The notes: generated by a model from the letters alone, not told the origin. 64,000 bases of DNA from Vibrio sp. FE10 (GCF_030297155.1 NZ_AP028067.1:310001-374000); one strand, 5' to 3'; numbered from the stretch's first letter, positions 1-18,144 are shown. Numbers and translations: made by a program.

Positions 1-552
1 GAGTTTCTAACTAAGTTTGTTTCGACGGTTTCTGAAAAAGGCGGCTGTGAGCAATTTACTATTCACGCGCGTAAAGCGTGGTTGAGTGGCCTTAGCCCGA
101 AAGAGAACCGTGAGATCCCACCGCTAGATTACGATCGTGCATACCAAATCAAGAAAGACTTCTCTGATCTTGTGATTGCTGTAAATGGTGGCATTACGAC
201 GCTTGAGCAAACTAAAGAGCACTTGCAACACCTTGATGGTGTGATGGTTGGTCGTGAGGCATACCATAGCCCGTTTATCTTGGCTGAAGTCGACCAACAG
301 ATCTTTGGTTTGGATACGCCTATTAAGAAGCGCTCACAAGTAGTCGAAGAGATGTATCCGTACATTGAACGTGAATTATCGAATGGTGCAAGCCTAGGAC
401 ACATCTCTCGTCATATGCTTGGTTTGTTCCAAAGCATGCCGGGTGCAAGACAATGGCGTCGCTACATCAGTGAAAATGCGCATAAGAAAGGCGCGGGTAT
501 CGAGGTGGTGCAGACAGCATTGGCTAAGATTCCTAAAGAGCTAAACGTATAA
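1..552 (+). CDS. dusA: tRNA-dihydrouridine(20/20a) synthase DusA, C-terminal part
   Basis: This is the 3' portion of a reading frame that enters from the left edge in frame 1. DusA is an FMN enzyme that reduces uridine 20/20a in the tRNA D-loop using NADPH. The visible protein contains the typical [12 protein letters not shown] stretch (about residues 22-33 of the fragment), where the active-site loop continues into the FMN-binding barrel. It also has VNGGI and GVMVGREAY, the phosphate-binding turns late in the TIM barrel, and a helical tRNA-recognition tail. Only about 183 residues are in the window, so the start and the catalytic Cys are not seen. The next gene is pspG, a neighbourhood also seen in E. 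coli, which supports DusA over DusB or DusC. Confidence 0.93.
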   Translation, partial: EFLTKFVSTVSEKGGCEQFTIHARKAWLSGLSPKENREIPPLDYDRAYQIKKDFSDLVIAVNGGITTLEQTKEHLQHLDGVMVGREAYHSPFILAEVDQQIFGLDTPIKKRSQVVEEMYPYIERELSNGASLGHISRHMLGLFQSMPGARQWRRYISENAHKKGAGIEVVQTALAKIPKELNV

Positions 553-680
553 CTTCCTTCGAAGCTAAAAGTTTGAGCTTAAAAGCCCAAGTAAAAAACC
601 TAAGCTTAAAAACTTAATCTTAAAAACCTAAGGTTAAATTCGCCACTAGAGGCTAAATTTACCATTGATAGTTTCTTTAA

Positions 681-712
681 AAGCCACGCATTAATATGTG
701 TGGCTTTTTATT
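681..712 (+). terminator. Rho-independent terminator after dusA
   Basis: The 10-bp arms AAGCCACGCA and TGTGTGGCTT (one G-U pair) enclose a short loop and are followed by a T-rich run. It lies 130 bp after the dusA stop and separates dusA from pspG. Confidence 0.75.
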
Positions 713-748
713 TGACTGATAAATAAGGATTTTATTGGTTTTATTAAC

Positions 749-766
749 TTGGTATGGAAGCTGCAA
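749..766 (+). promoter_or_regulatory. Sigma-54 (-24/-12) promoter for pspG
   Basis: TTGG and TGCA elements are placed so that GG (751-752) and GC (763-764) are separated by exactly 10 bases, which is the sigma-54 spacing. The element is about 50 bp upstream of the pspG start. In enterobacteria pspG is transcribed by sigma-54 RNA polymerase with the activator PspF, so the site fits the gene. The PspF binding site itself was not identified. Confidence 0.72.
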
Positions 767-814
767 TGTTAGAAAATAGGAAAGATAGGTCATTAACTCA
801 TGAGGGAGACCATT

Positions 815-1036
815 ATGTTTGAATTAATCTTTGTTCTTATTTTCGTTGCCACTCTACTTGTCACTGGTATTACGTTTATGACGGTATTGGCTGCAACTGG
901 AGTCGCGTTAGCTGTCATGTTGGTCTTAGGTATGATGGGCGTCGTGTTTAAGTTGCTGCCTTGGTTAATCGTGATTGCATTGGGTATCTGGTTTTTCAAA
1001 AACTTTGTGCACAGTTCTAACCAAAGACGTTACTAA
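815..1036 (+). CDS. pspG: Envelope stress (phage shock) protein G
   Basis: This is a small inner-membrane protein of 73 residues, close to the usual PspG length of about 80. It starts MFELIFVLIF and is almost entirely hydrophobic. There are two to three membrane segments, with the family-like KLLPWL block near residue 50, and a short basic tail ending QRRY, as in E. coli PspG. PspG belongs to the phage shock response, which supports proton motive force under membrane stress; its biochemical action is not defined. I chose the ATG at 815 because GAGG lies 8 bases upstream. An in-frame ATG at 800 would place charged residues before the hydrophobic start. A sigma-54 promoter precedes it. The dusA-pspG adjacency is conserved. 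Confidence 0.88.
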   Translation: MFELIFVLIFVATLLVTGITFMTVLAATGVALAVMLVLGMMGVVFKLLPWLIVIALGIWFFKNFVHSSNQRRY

Positions 1037-1171
1037 GGTCATGGTGTCGTCAAATCTTTGATCGTCAGCGGTTTATCGTTTTAGAATTTAAGATGTGTGG
1101 TAGAATTTTCCCCAATAATCTATGAATGTGCATACAATTAGCACAACGATATGGAATTGGAGCTACCTCAA

Positions 1172-1840
1172 ATGAATAAAATGCCATTAATTGCTTTAGT
1201 GGGAATGCTATCTTTAAGCTCGGCAGTATCTGCTGAAGAAGAGTTTTCTTACACGGCTAAAGTCGGTGCCGATATGTGGTGGGGAAGTACAAAGCTAAAC
1301 GAAGTTAGACAAGATGACGACTCTAATTCACCTTCGTTGTATCTCGCATTTGAGCACAATGCCCCGATGCTACCAAACGCTAGTTTTCGCTATACTTCTG
1401 TGGATGCGGATTCATTGGCCTTCGATAAGTACGATTACACCTTCTATTACACATTGTTAGATCACAAGCTGATGAACTTTGATGCCGGTGTGACGTTCAC
1501 GCAATATTCAAACTCGAATTACATCGAACCGAAAACGGGTGGCGCTCAAACAAGCTTTGATGAATTCACTTGGAGCTTCTACGGTAACGCAGAGATCAAC
1601 GTTCCTGACACCAACTTCGATATCATTGGTACGATGGAGTTCGGTGATAGCAGTGGCATCAAGAGCACTGACTTGATGGCGGGTGTTCAGTACCGAATTC
1701 CTGTATCAGAATCTGAAATTGCCTTGCGTGGTGGTTACCGTGTTATCGATCTAGACTCGGATGAGTTCTTTAGCTCTGATCTAGGTAAAAGCTTTGTCAT
1801 GGTAGATGGCTGGTTTGCTGGCGCTGAAGTGCGCTTCTAG
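1172..1840 (+). CDS. Outer-membrane beta-barrel protein (TIGR04219-like)
   Basis: This predicted protein of 222 residues has a clear signal peptide (MNKMPLIALVGM...AVSA, cut around residue 22). Alternating aromatic and polar residues follow, and the chain ends in Phe (GAEVRF), the classical C-terminal signature for BAM-dependent barrels. Repeated short strand motifs such as FRYTSV, FTWSFYGNAEI and GVQYRIPV suggest about eight strands. It resembles the TIGR04219 family of outer-membrane proteins common in vibrios, whose role is unknown; a small porin or structural barrel is possible. I chose the ATG at 1172 because GGAG lies 9 bases upstream and it gives a clean signal peptide. A frame upstream to 1151 would add seven residues before it. 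It has its own terminator and is probably monocistronic. Confidence 0.8.
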   Translation: MNKMPLIALVGMLSLSSAVSAEEEFSYTAKVGADMWWGSTKLNEVRQDDDSNSPSLYLAFEHNAPMLPNASFRYTSVDADSLAFDKYDYTFYYTLLDHKLMNFDAGVTFTQYSNSNYIEPKTGGAQTSFDEFTWSFYGNAEINVPDTNFDIIGTMEFGDSSGIKSTDLMAGVQYRIPVSESEIALRGGYRVIDLDSDEFFSSDLGKSFVMVDGWFAGAEVRF

Positions 1841-1871
1841 GCTATTCAAGCTCATTTAGAACGAATTTTAA

Positions 1872-1901
1872 GAACGCCACTTTATTAAGTGGCGTTTTTT
1901 T
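1872..1901 (+). terminator. Terminator after the outer-membrane protein gene
   Basis: AACGCCACTT and AAGTGGCGTT form a perfect 10-bp stem with a short loop, followed directly by a run of T. Confidence 0.88.
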
Positions 1902-2030
1902 ATATCTATTGATTATATCTTTCTGGAATTAGTTAGCACATTCATCACTTTCGACCATCCTTATACAGAGATCGAATTAGCGTCTATTCTTATAAGGTCT
2001 ATGTCGTGAGGTCAAAGCAAGGGATGGAAT

Positions 2031-2261
2031 ATGACACTCAATGAATTACGAAATTTATATAGAGAAAACCTGTTAGTTGAAGCGATTATTGAGCCCTCAA
2101 TTCAAGAAGGGGCTTGGGTTGTCGAGTTTCGTCATATGGGGGGAGGCTTCGTGCTACTCACCGATGTTCATGGTGAAGAGTGCCATTATGCGGATCTTGA
2201 CTTGGCATCGAAGTCGGCAATGGCGGTTGGCTTCCAACAAGTACGCATTGAAAACCAGTAG
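2031..2261 (+). CDS. Small conserved hypothetical protein
   Basis: The product is 76 residues, acidic and soluble, with no signal peptide or membrane segment. It begins with a short amphipathic helix (MTLNELRNLYREN). A predicted beta-rich middle (WVVEFRHMGG, FVLLTDVHGEE) and a C-terminal helix follow (ADLDLASKSAMAVGF). GGGATGG lies just before the ATG, giving a plausible ribosome site. I do not recognise a characterised family. A small unknown gene in the same position before cysJ is my recollection for other vibrios. It is about 120 bp from cysJ on the same strand, so co-transcription is possible but there is no direct evidence of a link to sulfur metabolism. Confidence 0.6.
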   Translation: MTLNELRNLYRENLLVEAIIEPSIQEGAWVVEFRHMGGGFVLLTDVHGEECHYADLDLASKSAMAVGFQQVRIENQ

Positions 2262-2384
2262 GCCAATTTACTGTTTAATCGGTTTTTACTTCCAAAAAGT
2301 TATAAAACATACTTTTCTATTCTTTCTTGTTATTAAAAGGAGTGGTTAATCTATCGTCACGCAATGATTAGGGATGTCGTGACC

Positions 2385-4250
2385 ATGTCTTTAAATAAGA
2401 AAGAGTCTTCACAAAATAATAATGCACAGTCTGGGGCTAATGAGCTACCTGGGCTAGCAGCACCACTTAATGACCAACAATTGGGTCATCTTCAACACAC
2501 TGTTTCTGAGTTATCTTCACAACAACTGGCATGGGTCAGTGGTTACCTTTGGGGAGTGAGCCAAGCTCAGCCTGTTGGTGCAGCTGCGCCAATCGCTCAA
2601 GTGGCTGCTGCAGTCGCGGCTAAACCGGCGGGTAAGCTCAGCATTATCTTCGCATCTCAAACAGGTAATGCTAAAGGCGTCGCTGAATCGCTTGAGGCAG
2701 AAGCTAAAGCCTTAGGTATTGCTGCCGAGCTTTTCGATGCAAGTGATTATAAAGGTAAGAACCTAGCCAAAGAGACACACGTCATTTTTGTGGCTTCAAC
2801 CAATGGTGAGGGCGAAGCTCCTGATAATGCTATTGAGTTGCATGAATTCCTACAATCAAAGAAAGCGCCAAAATTATCCAACCTGCAATACGGTGTGATC
2901 GGTTTGGGTGATTCAAGCTATGAGTTCTTCTGCCAAACGGCTAAAGACTTCGATAACTTCCTCGCTAAGCTTGGTGCTAAATCATTTGTCGACCGTCTTG
3001 ATTGTGATGTTGATTACGAAGAATCAGCAACGGAATGGCGCGCTAAAGCATTAGAACAAGTAAAAGAGACGCTATCGACAGGCACTGAAGCCGATGTGGT
3101 TCAATTACCAGTAGGTCAAGCGGCTGCCGGTCATTCGCAATACACCAAACAAAACCCATACACCGCGACATTATTGACGAGCCAAAAGATCACCGGTCGT
3201 GATTCGGGCAAAGATGTTCGTCATATCGAGATTGATCTTGATGAATCGGGTATTACTTACCAGCCGGGTGATGCGCTAGGCGTATGGTTTGAAAACAGTT
3301 CAGAACTCGCAAATCAGATCCTTTCTAAGGTTGGGTTATCTGGTATCGAAAGTGTTGATGTCGATGGTGATAACTTATCTATCCACAGCGCACTCGTCAG
3401 TAAATTCGAGATTACATCTTCAAACCCTCAACTAGTGACCAAGTTTGCTGAGCTTTCGGGCAGCAAGAAGTTAATCAAGCTGGTGGAAGATAAAGACAAG
3501 CTTCGTGAATACGCGGGTAATACTCAAGTTGTCGATGTTTTAGCTGAGAAGAAAACTAAGCTATCGGCTGATGAATTGATTGGTCTACTACGTAAGCTGA
3601 CCCCACGCCTCTACTCTATTGCGTCAAGCCAAGCAGAAGTAGATGAAGAAGTTCACTTGACGGTTGGTCTGGTTGAATACCAAAAGGGCGATGAATCTCG
3701 TCTGGGTGGCGCTTCAAGTTTCTTAGCTCAACGCCTTGAAGAAGGTGGCGAAGTTAAGGTGTTTGTTGAGAACAACAATAATTTCAAACTCCCACAAGAC
3801 GACAACACACCAATCATCATGGTTGGCCCAGGTACTGGCATCGCACCGTTCCGCAGTTTTGTTCAAGAGCGTGAAAACAATGACGCTCAAGGTAAGAGCT
3901 GGTTGTTCTTTGGTGATCGTACCTTTACTCAAGATTTCTTATATCAAGTCGAATGGCAGAAATATCTCAAGTCTGGTGCGTTAAGCAAGCTTGATGTTGC
4001 CTTTAGTCGTGACCAAAAAGAAAAGGTTTATGTTCAAGACCGTTTAATCGAACAAGCAGAGCAGGTTTGGCAATGGCTTCAAGAGGGCGCATACCTCTAT
4101 GTTTGTGGTGATGCGACTCGAATGGCGAAAGATGTCCATGAAACGTTAGTTACGATAGCGGAAAAACATGGCAATCAGAGCCGCGAGCAAGCAGAACAAT
4201 ATATTAATGATTTACGTAAAGCGAAACGTTACCAAAGGGATGTGTACTAA
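2385..4250 (+). CDS. cysJ: Sulfite reductase [NADPH] flavoprotein, alpha subunit
   Basis: The alpha subunit carries electrons from NADPH through FAD and FMN to the CysI haemoprotein, which reduces sulfite to sulfide in assimilatory sulfur metabolism. Of 621 residues, an N-terminal segment ends in [13 protein letters not shown] flavodoxin FMN domain follows from about residue 86 ([35 protein letters not shown]). A ferredoxin-reductase-like FAD/NADPH domain makes up the rest ([33 protein letters not shown]) and ends in the usual YQRDVY. The ATG at 2385 gives the E. coli-like start; an in-frame ATG at 2364 is an alternative with a weak ribosome site. The stop overlaps the cysI start (TAATG). The upstream 2262-2384 stretch is A+T-rich, as expected for CysB control, but no site is certain. 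Confidence 0.96.
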   Translation: MSLNKKESSQNNNAQSGANELPGLAAPLNDQQLGHLQHTVSELSSQQLAWVSGYLWGVSQAQPVGAAAPIAQVAAAVAAKPAGKLSIIFASQTGNAKGVAESLEAEAKALGIAAELFDASDYKGKNLAKETHVIFVASTNGEGEAPDNAIELHEFLQSKKAPKLSNLQYGVIGLGDSSYEFFCQTAKDFDNFLAKLGAKSFVDRLDCDVDYEESATEWRAKALEQVKETLSTGTEADVVQLPVGQAAAGHSQYTKQNPYTATLLTSQKITGRDSGKDVRHIEIDLDESGITYQPGDALGVWFENSSELANQILSKVGLSGIESVDVDGDNLSIHSALVSKFEITSSNPQLVTKFAELSGSKKLIKLVEDKDKLREYAGNTQVVDVLAEKKTKLSADELIGLLRKLTPRLYSIASSQAEVDEEVHLTVGLVEYQKGDESRLGGASSFLAQRLEEGGEVKVFVENNNNFKLPQDDNTPIIMVGPGTGIAPFRSFVQERENNDAQGKSWLFFGDRTFTQDFLYQVEWQKYLKSGALSKLDVAFSRDQKEKVYVQDRLIEQAEQVWQWLQEGAYLYVCGDATRMAKDVHETLVTIAEKHGNQSREQAEQYINDLRKAKRYQRDVY

Positions 4251-5977
4251 TGAGCAAGCAAGTAATAGAGCAAGAAGTGCTAGGTCAAGTACTGGGACCT
4301 TTGGCTGATAACGAACGTCTTAAGCGTGAAAGTAAAAATCTTCGCGGTACGATTGAACAAGATCTCCAAGATAGAATTACGGGTGGCTTTACTGCTGATA
4401 ACTTCCAGTTGATCCGCTTCCACGGTATGTATCAACAAGACGACCGTGATATTCGTAACGAACGTACTAAGCAAAAGCTAGAACCTTTACATAACGTCAT
4501 GCTGCGTGCGCGTATGCCTGGCGGGATCATCACTCCGAAGCAGTGGCTCGCGATTGATAAATTCGCAGATGAAAGCACCTCTTATGGTTCTATCCGTCTC
4601 ACAACCCGTCAAACTTTCCAGTTTCACGGTGTGTTAAAGCCGAACATTAAGTTAATGCACCAAACACTAGACAGTATTGGTATTGATTCCATTGCGACTG
4701 CGGGTGACGTAAACCGAAATGTTTTGTGTACGACAAACCCGGTTGAGTCTGAGCTCCATCAAGAAGCCTACGAGTGGGCGAAAAAGATCAGTGAACATCT
4801 ATTACCTAAGACTCGTGCTTATGCAGAAATCTGGTTAGATGGTGAAAAGCTAGCAACAACGGATGAAGAACCTATCTTAGGTAGCAACTACTTACCACGT
4901 AAGTTCAAGACGACGGTTGTAATTCCTCCACAAAATGACGTAGATGTTCATGCTAACGATCTTAACTTCATCGCGATTGCTAAAGACGGAAAGCTGGTGG
5001 GCTTTAACGTATTAGTGGGCGGTGGTCTTGCAATGACGCACGGAGATACTTCTACTTATGCACGTAAAGCTGACGATTTTGGTTTTGTGCCATTAGATAA
5101 AACGTTAGATGTAGCAGCTGCGGTGGTAACGACTCAGCGTGATTGGGGTAACCGTTCGAACCGTAAGAACGCAAAAACCAAATACACATTAGACCGTGTT
5201 GGTATTGATGTATTCAAAGCAGAAGTAGAAAAACGTGCAGGCGTTGAGTTTTCTGAAAGCCGTCCTTATGAGTTTACTGGCCGTGGCGATCGTATCGGTT
5301 GGGCGGAAGGCATTGATGGTAAGCATCACTTAGCGTTATTCATCGAAAATGGTCGTTTACTTGATTTCCCAGGGAAAGCGCTGAAAACAGGTGTTGCTGA
5401 AATAGCGAAGATCCACAAAGGTGACTTCCGAATGACAGCGAACCAAAACCTAATTGTTGCGGGTGTTTCTACAAGCCAAAAGGCCAAGATTGAGAAACTG
5501 GCACGTCAATACGGCTTGATGGATGACGCGGTAAGTGAGCAGCGTAAGAATTCGATGGCGTGTGTGGCATTCCCAACATGTCCTCTAGCAATGGCTGAAG
5601 CTGAACGTTTTCTTCCAGAGTTTGTTACCGATGTTGAAGGCATTCTGAAGAAACATGGATTACCAGAAGAAGACAATATCATCCTTCGTATCACTGGGTG
5701 TCCAAACGGCTGTGGTCGTGCAATGTTGGCTGAACTGGGTTTAGTCGGCAAGGCGCCGGGGCGTTACAACATGCACTTAGGTGGTAATAAAGCCGGAACT
5801 CGTATCCCGAAGATGTATAAAGAGAACATCACTTCAGCTCAGATCTTAGAAGAGATTGATTCGCTGGTGGGACGTTGGGCTACGGAACGTAACGACAATG
5901 AAGGGTTCGGTGATTTTACAATCCGAGCTGGCATCATCGAAGAGGTGATCATTTCAAAGAGGGATCTGCATGCATAA
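4250..5977 (+). CDS. cysI: Sulfite reductase [NADPH] hemoprotein, beta subunit
   Basis: CysI carries siroheme coupled to a 4Fe-4S cluster and performs the six-electron reduction of sulfite to sulfide. The 575-residue length is normal for the family. The cluster-binding cysteines are all present: Cys438 and Cys444 in [11 protein letters not shown], and Cys484 and Cys488 in [10 protein letters not shown]. The N-terminal half-domain shows [12 protein letters not shown] and the conserved GDVNRNV. The middle shows [12 protein letters not shown]. The ATG overlaps the cysJ stop by one base and the end overlaps cysH by 8 bases, so the three genes are translationally coupled in one operon. Confidence 0.97.
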   Translation: MSKQVIEQEVLGQVLGPLADNERLKRESKNLRGTIEQDLQDRITGGFTADNFQLIRFHGMYQQDDRDIRNERTKQKLEPLHNVMLRARMPGGIITPKQWLAIDKFADESTSYGSIRLTTRQTFQFHGVLKPNIKLMHQTLDSIGIDSIATAGDVNRNVLCTTNPVESELHQEAYEWAKKISEHLLPKTRAYAEIWLDGEKLATTDEEPILGSNYLPRKFKTTVVIPPQNDVDVHANDLNFIAIAKDGKLVGFNVLVGGGLAMTHGDTSTYARKADDFGFVPLDKTLDVAAAVVTTQRDWGNRSNRKNAKTKYTLDRVGIDVFKAEVEKRAGVEFSESRPYEFTGRGDRIGWAEGIDGKHHLALFIENGRLLDFPGKALKTGVAEIAKIHKGDFRMTANQNLIVAGVSTSQKAKIEKLARQYGLMDDAVSEQRKNSMACVAFPTCPLAMAEAERFLPEFVTDVEGILKKHGLPEEDNIILRITGCPNGCGRAMLAELGLVGKAPGRYNMHLGGNKAGTRIPKMYKENITSAQILEEIDSLVGRWATERNDNEGFGDFTIRAGIIEEVIISKRDLHA

Positions 5978-6746
5978 TTCTGTCGCTTCAAAACTGAAGT
6001 TAGCAGAGCTACTCGCATTGACTAAGACGGAGCAAATACTTCGTCTTGGACAAATCAATGCTGAGTTAGAGCAGCTAACCGCACTAGAAAGAGTTAAGTG
6101 GGCACTAGAACATTTAGAAGGGACGCATGTCGTGTCTTCAAGTTTCGGAATCCAAGCAGCATTGATGCTGCACTTAGTGACTCAAGCCAAACCCGATATT
6201 CCAGTTATTCTTACAGACACCGGGTATCTATTCCCAGAAACGTATCGTTTTATCGATGAGTTAAGTAAGAAGTTGACCCTTAACCTGCAAGTATTTCGTT
6301 CTCAACAGAGCCCTAATTGGCAAGAAGCGCAATATGGCAAACTTTGGGACCAAGGTATCGAAGGGATAGAGAAGTACAACAAGCTTAATAAAGTTGAACC
6401 GATGAGACGCGCGCTGGATGAGCTAGAAGCTGGCACATGGTTTTCCGGTTTAAGAAGAGAGCAATCTCAATCGCGCGCAAATCTGCCAATTTTATCTATC
6501 CAAAATGGTGTGTTTAAATTCTTGCCGGTAATTGATTGGACGAATAAAGATGTTCACTATTACTTGGAAGAGCACGGTCTCAGTTATCACCCACTTCGTG
6601 AGCAGGGGTACCTTTCTGTTGGAGATACTCATACGACTAAGAAATGGGAACCGGGTATGACTGAAGAAGAAACCCGTTTTAATGGTCTAAAACGAGAATG
6701 TGGCCTTCATGAAGACGATGGAGAGCAATATGGCTCTGGGATATAG
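5970..6746 (+). CDS. cysH: Phosphoadenosine phosphosulfate (PAPS) reductase
   Basis: This enzyme reduces PAPS to sulfite and adenosine 3',5'-bisphosphate with thioredoxin, supplying the substrate for CysJI. The 258 residues begin with a helical extension. A PP-loop-type motif SSSFGIQA follows near residue 56, then [20 protein letters not shown] and the catalytic KRECGLH close to the C-terminus (redox Cys244). The two CC pairs of the cluster-binding APS/PAPS reductases are absent, so this is the thioredoxin-dependent PAPS type. The ATG lies inside the end of cysI with an 8-base overlap. A strong terminator follows, closing the cysJIH operon. Confidence 0.96.
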   Translation: MHNSVASKLKLAELLALTKTEQILRLGQINAELEQLTALERVKWALEHLEGTHVVSSSFGIQAALMLHLVTQAKPDIPVILTDTGYLFPETYRFIDELSKKLTLNLQVFRSQQSPNWQEAQYGKLWDQGIEGIEKYNKLNKVEPMRRALDELEAGTWFSGLRREQSQSRANLPILSIQNGVFKFLPVIDWTNKDVHYYLEEHGLSYHPLREQGYLSVGDTHTTKKWEPGMTEEETRFNGLKRECGLHEDDGEQYGSGI

Positions 6747-6760
6747 ACTCATTGCCATTT

Positions 6761-6788
6761 AAAAAGCTGCCTCAAGGCAGCTTTTTTA
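6761..6788 (+). terminator. Terminator of the cysJIH operon
   Basis: AAAAAGCTGCC and GGCAGCTTTTTT form a strong stem with a four-base loop and a T-run, 15 bp after the cysH stop. Confidence 0.9.
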
Positions 6789-6931
6789 GTTTCTAGGGGA
6801 TAAAATTAAAGTGATTGTGGATAAGTCTGTGGTTATTGTGTAGGTACTTTGTAGTTAAACTTGCATAAATGAGGCTTTGGGTGTTTATTCGTCATCTAAC
6901 CGTTATTTTTGCAGTTTTCGGTAATAAACAC
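6789..6931 (+). other. Upstream control region of the rRNA cluster, with a DnaA-box match
   Basis: No gene is seen here. The stretch is A+T-rich, as expected for the UP-element and Fis region in front of an rRNA P1 promoter. It also contains TGTGGATAA at 6816-6824, a perfect match to the DnaA box in reverse orientation, about 110 bp upstream of P1. Confidence 0.45.
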
Positions 6932-6959
6932 TTGCCAATGTGAGGAACATCTCTATAAT
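6932..6959 (+). promoter_or_regulatory. rRNA operon 1 promoter P1
   Basis: TTGCCA (-35) and a perfect TATAAT (-10) are separated by 16 bases and followed by a G+C-rich discriminator (GCCGCC). Both the short spacer and the discriminator are typical of stringently and growth-rate controlled rRNA promoters. Confidence 0.82.
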
Positions 6960-7079
6960 GCCGCCTCACTGACACGGTAGACGCCACAAGGCTTCAGCGA
7001 AGAATGTTAGTAAGGCAACTAGCTTTAAGCGATTATTCGCTCCTACTTTTAGAAAGTAGAAATTAATTTTCAAAAGTGT

Positions 7080-7107
7080 TTGACACTGAGAATTAAAACG
7101 CTAGAAT
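7080..7107 (+). promoter_or_regulatory. rRNA operon 1 promoter P2
   Basis: A consensus TTGACA (-35) and TAGAAT (-10) with 16-base spacing are followed by the same G+C-rich discriminator type (GGCCGCC). It lies about 150 bp after P1, giving the usual tandem P1-P2 arrangement. Confidence 0.8.
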
Positions 7108-7148
7108 GGCCGCCTCTTCCGAAGTGATGTAAGTCACAACGAAGAGAA

Positions 7149-7159
7149 GCTCTTTAACA
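7149..7159 (+). promoter_or_regulatory. Leader boxA antitermination site, operon 1
   Basis: GCTCTTTAACA is identical to the rRNA boxA bound as RNA by NusB/NusE. It is followed by the conserved leader segment containing AATCTGTGTGGGCAC, as in E. coli rrn leaders. Confidence 0.85.
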
Positions 7160-7423
7160 ATTTAAACCTATCAATCTGTGTGGGCACTCGTTGATGAATA
7201 TCAAAACGTTATTACTTAGGTAGTAACAGTTACTTCGGTAACAAAATTGATTTCAATGAACTGAGTGACCAATACGTTTAACGACTTTCTCTTGTAGAAA
7301 GAAATTATTCGGCACAGTCAATTCATTACCATTCTGTTGGAATGGTAATAGCTTTAGAATTACATGTTCATTTTCGAATGAATATTAGTTTTGAAGTCAG
7401 TATTCGTTGAGTCACAAAATCTT

Positions 7424-8978
<1,555 letters not shown>

Positions 8979-9347
8979 TACGAAGATACTTACGATGAGT
9001 GTCCACACAGATTGATGGTTTAGATTTAGTTAAAGCCAGAGCTTTAATTAATAACGTAAGTTATTGATTAAAGCTTTTTGCTTTATGCTCTTTAACAATT
9101 TGGAAAGCTGACTGATTTGATTACTTACGAGTAATTCAAATCAAATTTAAAAGTTCTCAATGTTTATCTGCTCTTAGTTAATAAGAACGGTATAAACACA
9201 ACAAACACATTCAAGTGTCTTGTATTCGAATCAAATTTATTTGATTCACAATTGAGTCCGGCAAACAGTCATTGAGAATTAACCCTTCTTAATGACAACC
9301 AAAAACCTTGGTTAGTTGCCATACACTAAGACCCTTTCGGGTTGTAT
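8979..9347 (+). other. 16S-23S spacer of operon 1, without tRNA genes
   Basis: No tRNA can be folded here, unlike operons 2 and 3. In their place is a 16-bp near-perfect inverted repeat at 9040-9075 (arms AGCTTTAATTAATAAC and GTTATTGATTAAAGCT, loop GTAA). The boxA at 9087-9097 and the remaining 3' spacer are shared with the other operons, as is the long-range pairing segment next to the 23S start. It matches the tRNA-less IGS-0 spacer class described for vibrios. Confidence 0.85.
9087..9097 (+). promoter_or_regulatory. Spacer boxA antitermination site, operon 1
   Basis: GCTCTTTAACA followed by AATTTGG is the second boxA found between 16S and 23S in gammaproteobacterial operons. Confidence 0.8.
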
Positions 9348-12240
<2,893 letters not shown>

Positions 12241-12336
12241 ACAACACCCAAGGGGTTTTGTGGACTCAGATATACCAGACCTTGAATGCGTTTGAAGAGA
12301 AATAACTTTTAGATAAGCTTTCCGAATTTTAAAATT

Positions 12337-12456
12337 TGCTTGGCGACCATAGCATTGTGGACCCACCTGATTCCATGCCGAACTCAGAAGTGAAACACAA
12401 TAGCGCCGATGGTAGTGTGGGGTTTCCCCATGTGAGAGTAGGACATCGCCAGGCTT
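12337..12456 (+). rRNA. rrfA: 5S ribosomal RNA, operon 1
   Basis: 120 nt, starting TGCTTGGCGACC and ending CATCGCCAGGCTT, with complementary ends. It contains the family CCGAACTCAGAAGTGAAAC segment. It is identical to the other two copies as far as I can see. Confidence 0.97.
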
Positions 12457-12522
12457 TAATTTCGACTTTGTCTAGTTTCTAGACAAGTCACCATAGAGTT
12501 CTAAGTTTCTTAGAGTTTTATG
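12457..12522 (+). other. Region between operons 1 and 2 with two hairpins
   Basis: After the 5S gene are the inverted repeats GTCTAG/CTAGAC (12470-12484, extended by further T-A pairs) and CTAAG/CTTAG (12501-12513). The second is followed by a short T-rich stretch. They could be weak terminators or processing hairpins. Neither has a strong U-tract, so some read-through into the next operon is possible. Confidence 0.5.
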
Positions 12523-12550
12523 TTGACTTTCAAAGTGGAAAGCGTATTAT
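12523..12550 (+). promoter_or_regulatory. rRNA operon 2 promoter
   Basis: TTGACT (-35) and TATTAT (-10) with 16-base spacing are followed by ACGCGTCC, a G+C-rich discriminator. Only one such promoter is seen between the 5S of operon 1 and the leader boxA. Confidence 0.8.
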
Positions 12551-12587
12551 ACGCGTCCTGCTTACGTGCTAAGGTACTGAAAGCAAA

Positions 12588-12598
12588 GCTCTTTAACA
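12588..12598 (+). promoter_or_regulatory. Leader boxA, operon 2
   Basis: GCTCTTTAACA, followed by the same leader segment as in operon 1. The leaders then differ by a short insertion near 12650-12680. Confidence 0.85.
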
Positions 12599-12874
12599 AT
12601 TTAAACCTATCAATCTGTGTGGGCACTCGTTGATGAATATCAAAACGTTATTGGTTCTTTTTCGAAAGAGCGTAATAACAGTTACTTCGGTAACACAATG
12701 ATTTCAATGAACTGAGTGACCAATACGTTTAACGACTTTCTCTTGTAGAAAGAAATTATTCGGCACAGTCAATTCATTACCATTCTGTTGGAATGGTAAT
12801 AGCTTTAGAATTACATGTTCATTTTCGAATGAATATTAGTTTTGAAGTCAGTATTCGTTGAGTCACAAAATCTT

Positions 12875-14429
<1,555 letters not shown>

Positions 14430-14496
14430 TACGAAGATACCACGATGAGTGTCCACACAGATTGATTAGGTTTAGAAAAGTAAAAGAGACGATATT

Positions 14497-14573
14497 GGGT
14501 CTGTAGCTCAGCTGGTTAGAGCGCTCGCCTGATAAGCGGGAGGTCGGTGGTTCGAGTCCACTCAGACCCACCA
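14497..14573 (+). tRNA. ileT: tRNA-Ile (GAT)
   Basis: 77 nt folding as a full cloverleaf. The acceptor arms GGGTCTG/CAGACCC pair, the anticodon GAT is at 14531-14533, the T-loop is TTCGAGT and the 3' CCA is encoded. It sits in the 16S-23S spacer and is released from the rRNA transcript. Confidence 0.97.
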
Positions 14574-14594
14574 ATATCGACTAGAAACAAAGAT

Positions 14595-14670
14595 GGGGCT
14601 ATAGCTCAGCTGGGAGAGCGCCTGCCTTGCACGCAGGAGGTCTGCGGTTCGATCCCGCATAGCTCCACCA
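14595..14670 (+). tRNA. alaT: tRNA-Ala (TGC)
   Basis: 76 nt with acceptor arms GGGGCTA/TAGCTCC, anticodon TGC at 14628-14630 and encoded CCA. It is paired with tRNA-Ile in the spacer, the classical Ile-Ala arrangement. Confidence 0.97.
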
Positions 14671-14723
14671 TCTTTAAGTGTTTTTATCTGAAAATATTTA
14701 AAAATGGTTTCGAAAGAAATCTA

Positions 14724-14734
14724 GCTCTTTAACA
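14724..14734 (+). promoter_or_regulatory. Spacer boxA, operon 2
   Basis: GCTCTTTAACA follows tRNA-Ala and precedes the spacer segment shared by all three operons. The rest of 14671-14970 holds only this conserved spacer and no gene. Confidence 0.8.
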
Positions 14735-14970
14735 ATTTGGAAAGCTGACTGATTTGATTACTTACGAGTAATTCAAATCAAATTTAAAAGTTCTCAATGT
14801 TTATCTTTCATTAGATAAACACAACAAACACATTCAAGTGTCTTGTATTCGAATCAAATTTATTTGATTCACAATTGAGTCCGGCAAACAGTCATTGAGA
14901 ATTAACCCTTCTTAATGACAACCAAAAACCTTGGTTAGTTGCCATACACTAAGACCCTTTCGGGTTGTAT

Positions 14971-17863
<2,893 letters not shown>

Positions 17864-17958
17864 ACAACACCCAAGGGGTTTTGTGGACTCAGATATACCA
17901 GACCTTGAATGCGTTTGAAGAGAAATACTTTTAGATAAGCTTTCCGAATTTTAAAATT

Positions 17959-18078
17959 TGCTTGGCGACCATAGCATTGTGGACCCACCTGATTCCATGC
18001 CGAACTCAGAAGTGAAACACAATAGCGCCGATGGTAGTGTGGGGTTTCCCCATGTGAGAGTAGGACATCGCCAGGCTT
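17959..18078 (+). rRNA. rrfB: 5S ribosomal RNA, operon 2
   Basis: 120 nt, identical in the parts compared to the operon 1 copy. The short 23S-5S spacer differs by one missing base (AAATACTT against AAATAACTT). Confidence 0.97.
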
Positions 18079-18144
18079 TAATTTCGACTTTGTCTAGTTT
18101 CTAGACAAGTCACCATAGAGTTCTAAGTTTCTTAGAGTTTTATG

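Noticed and set aside
2342..2371. A nine-codon leader peptide before cysJ starting at a GTG behind AAAGGAG
   Set aside because: It holds no Cys codon run and has no attached hairpin; the good ribosome-like sequence alone is not sufficient.
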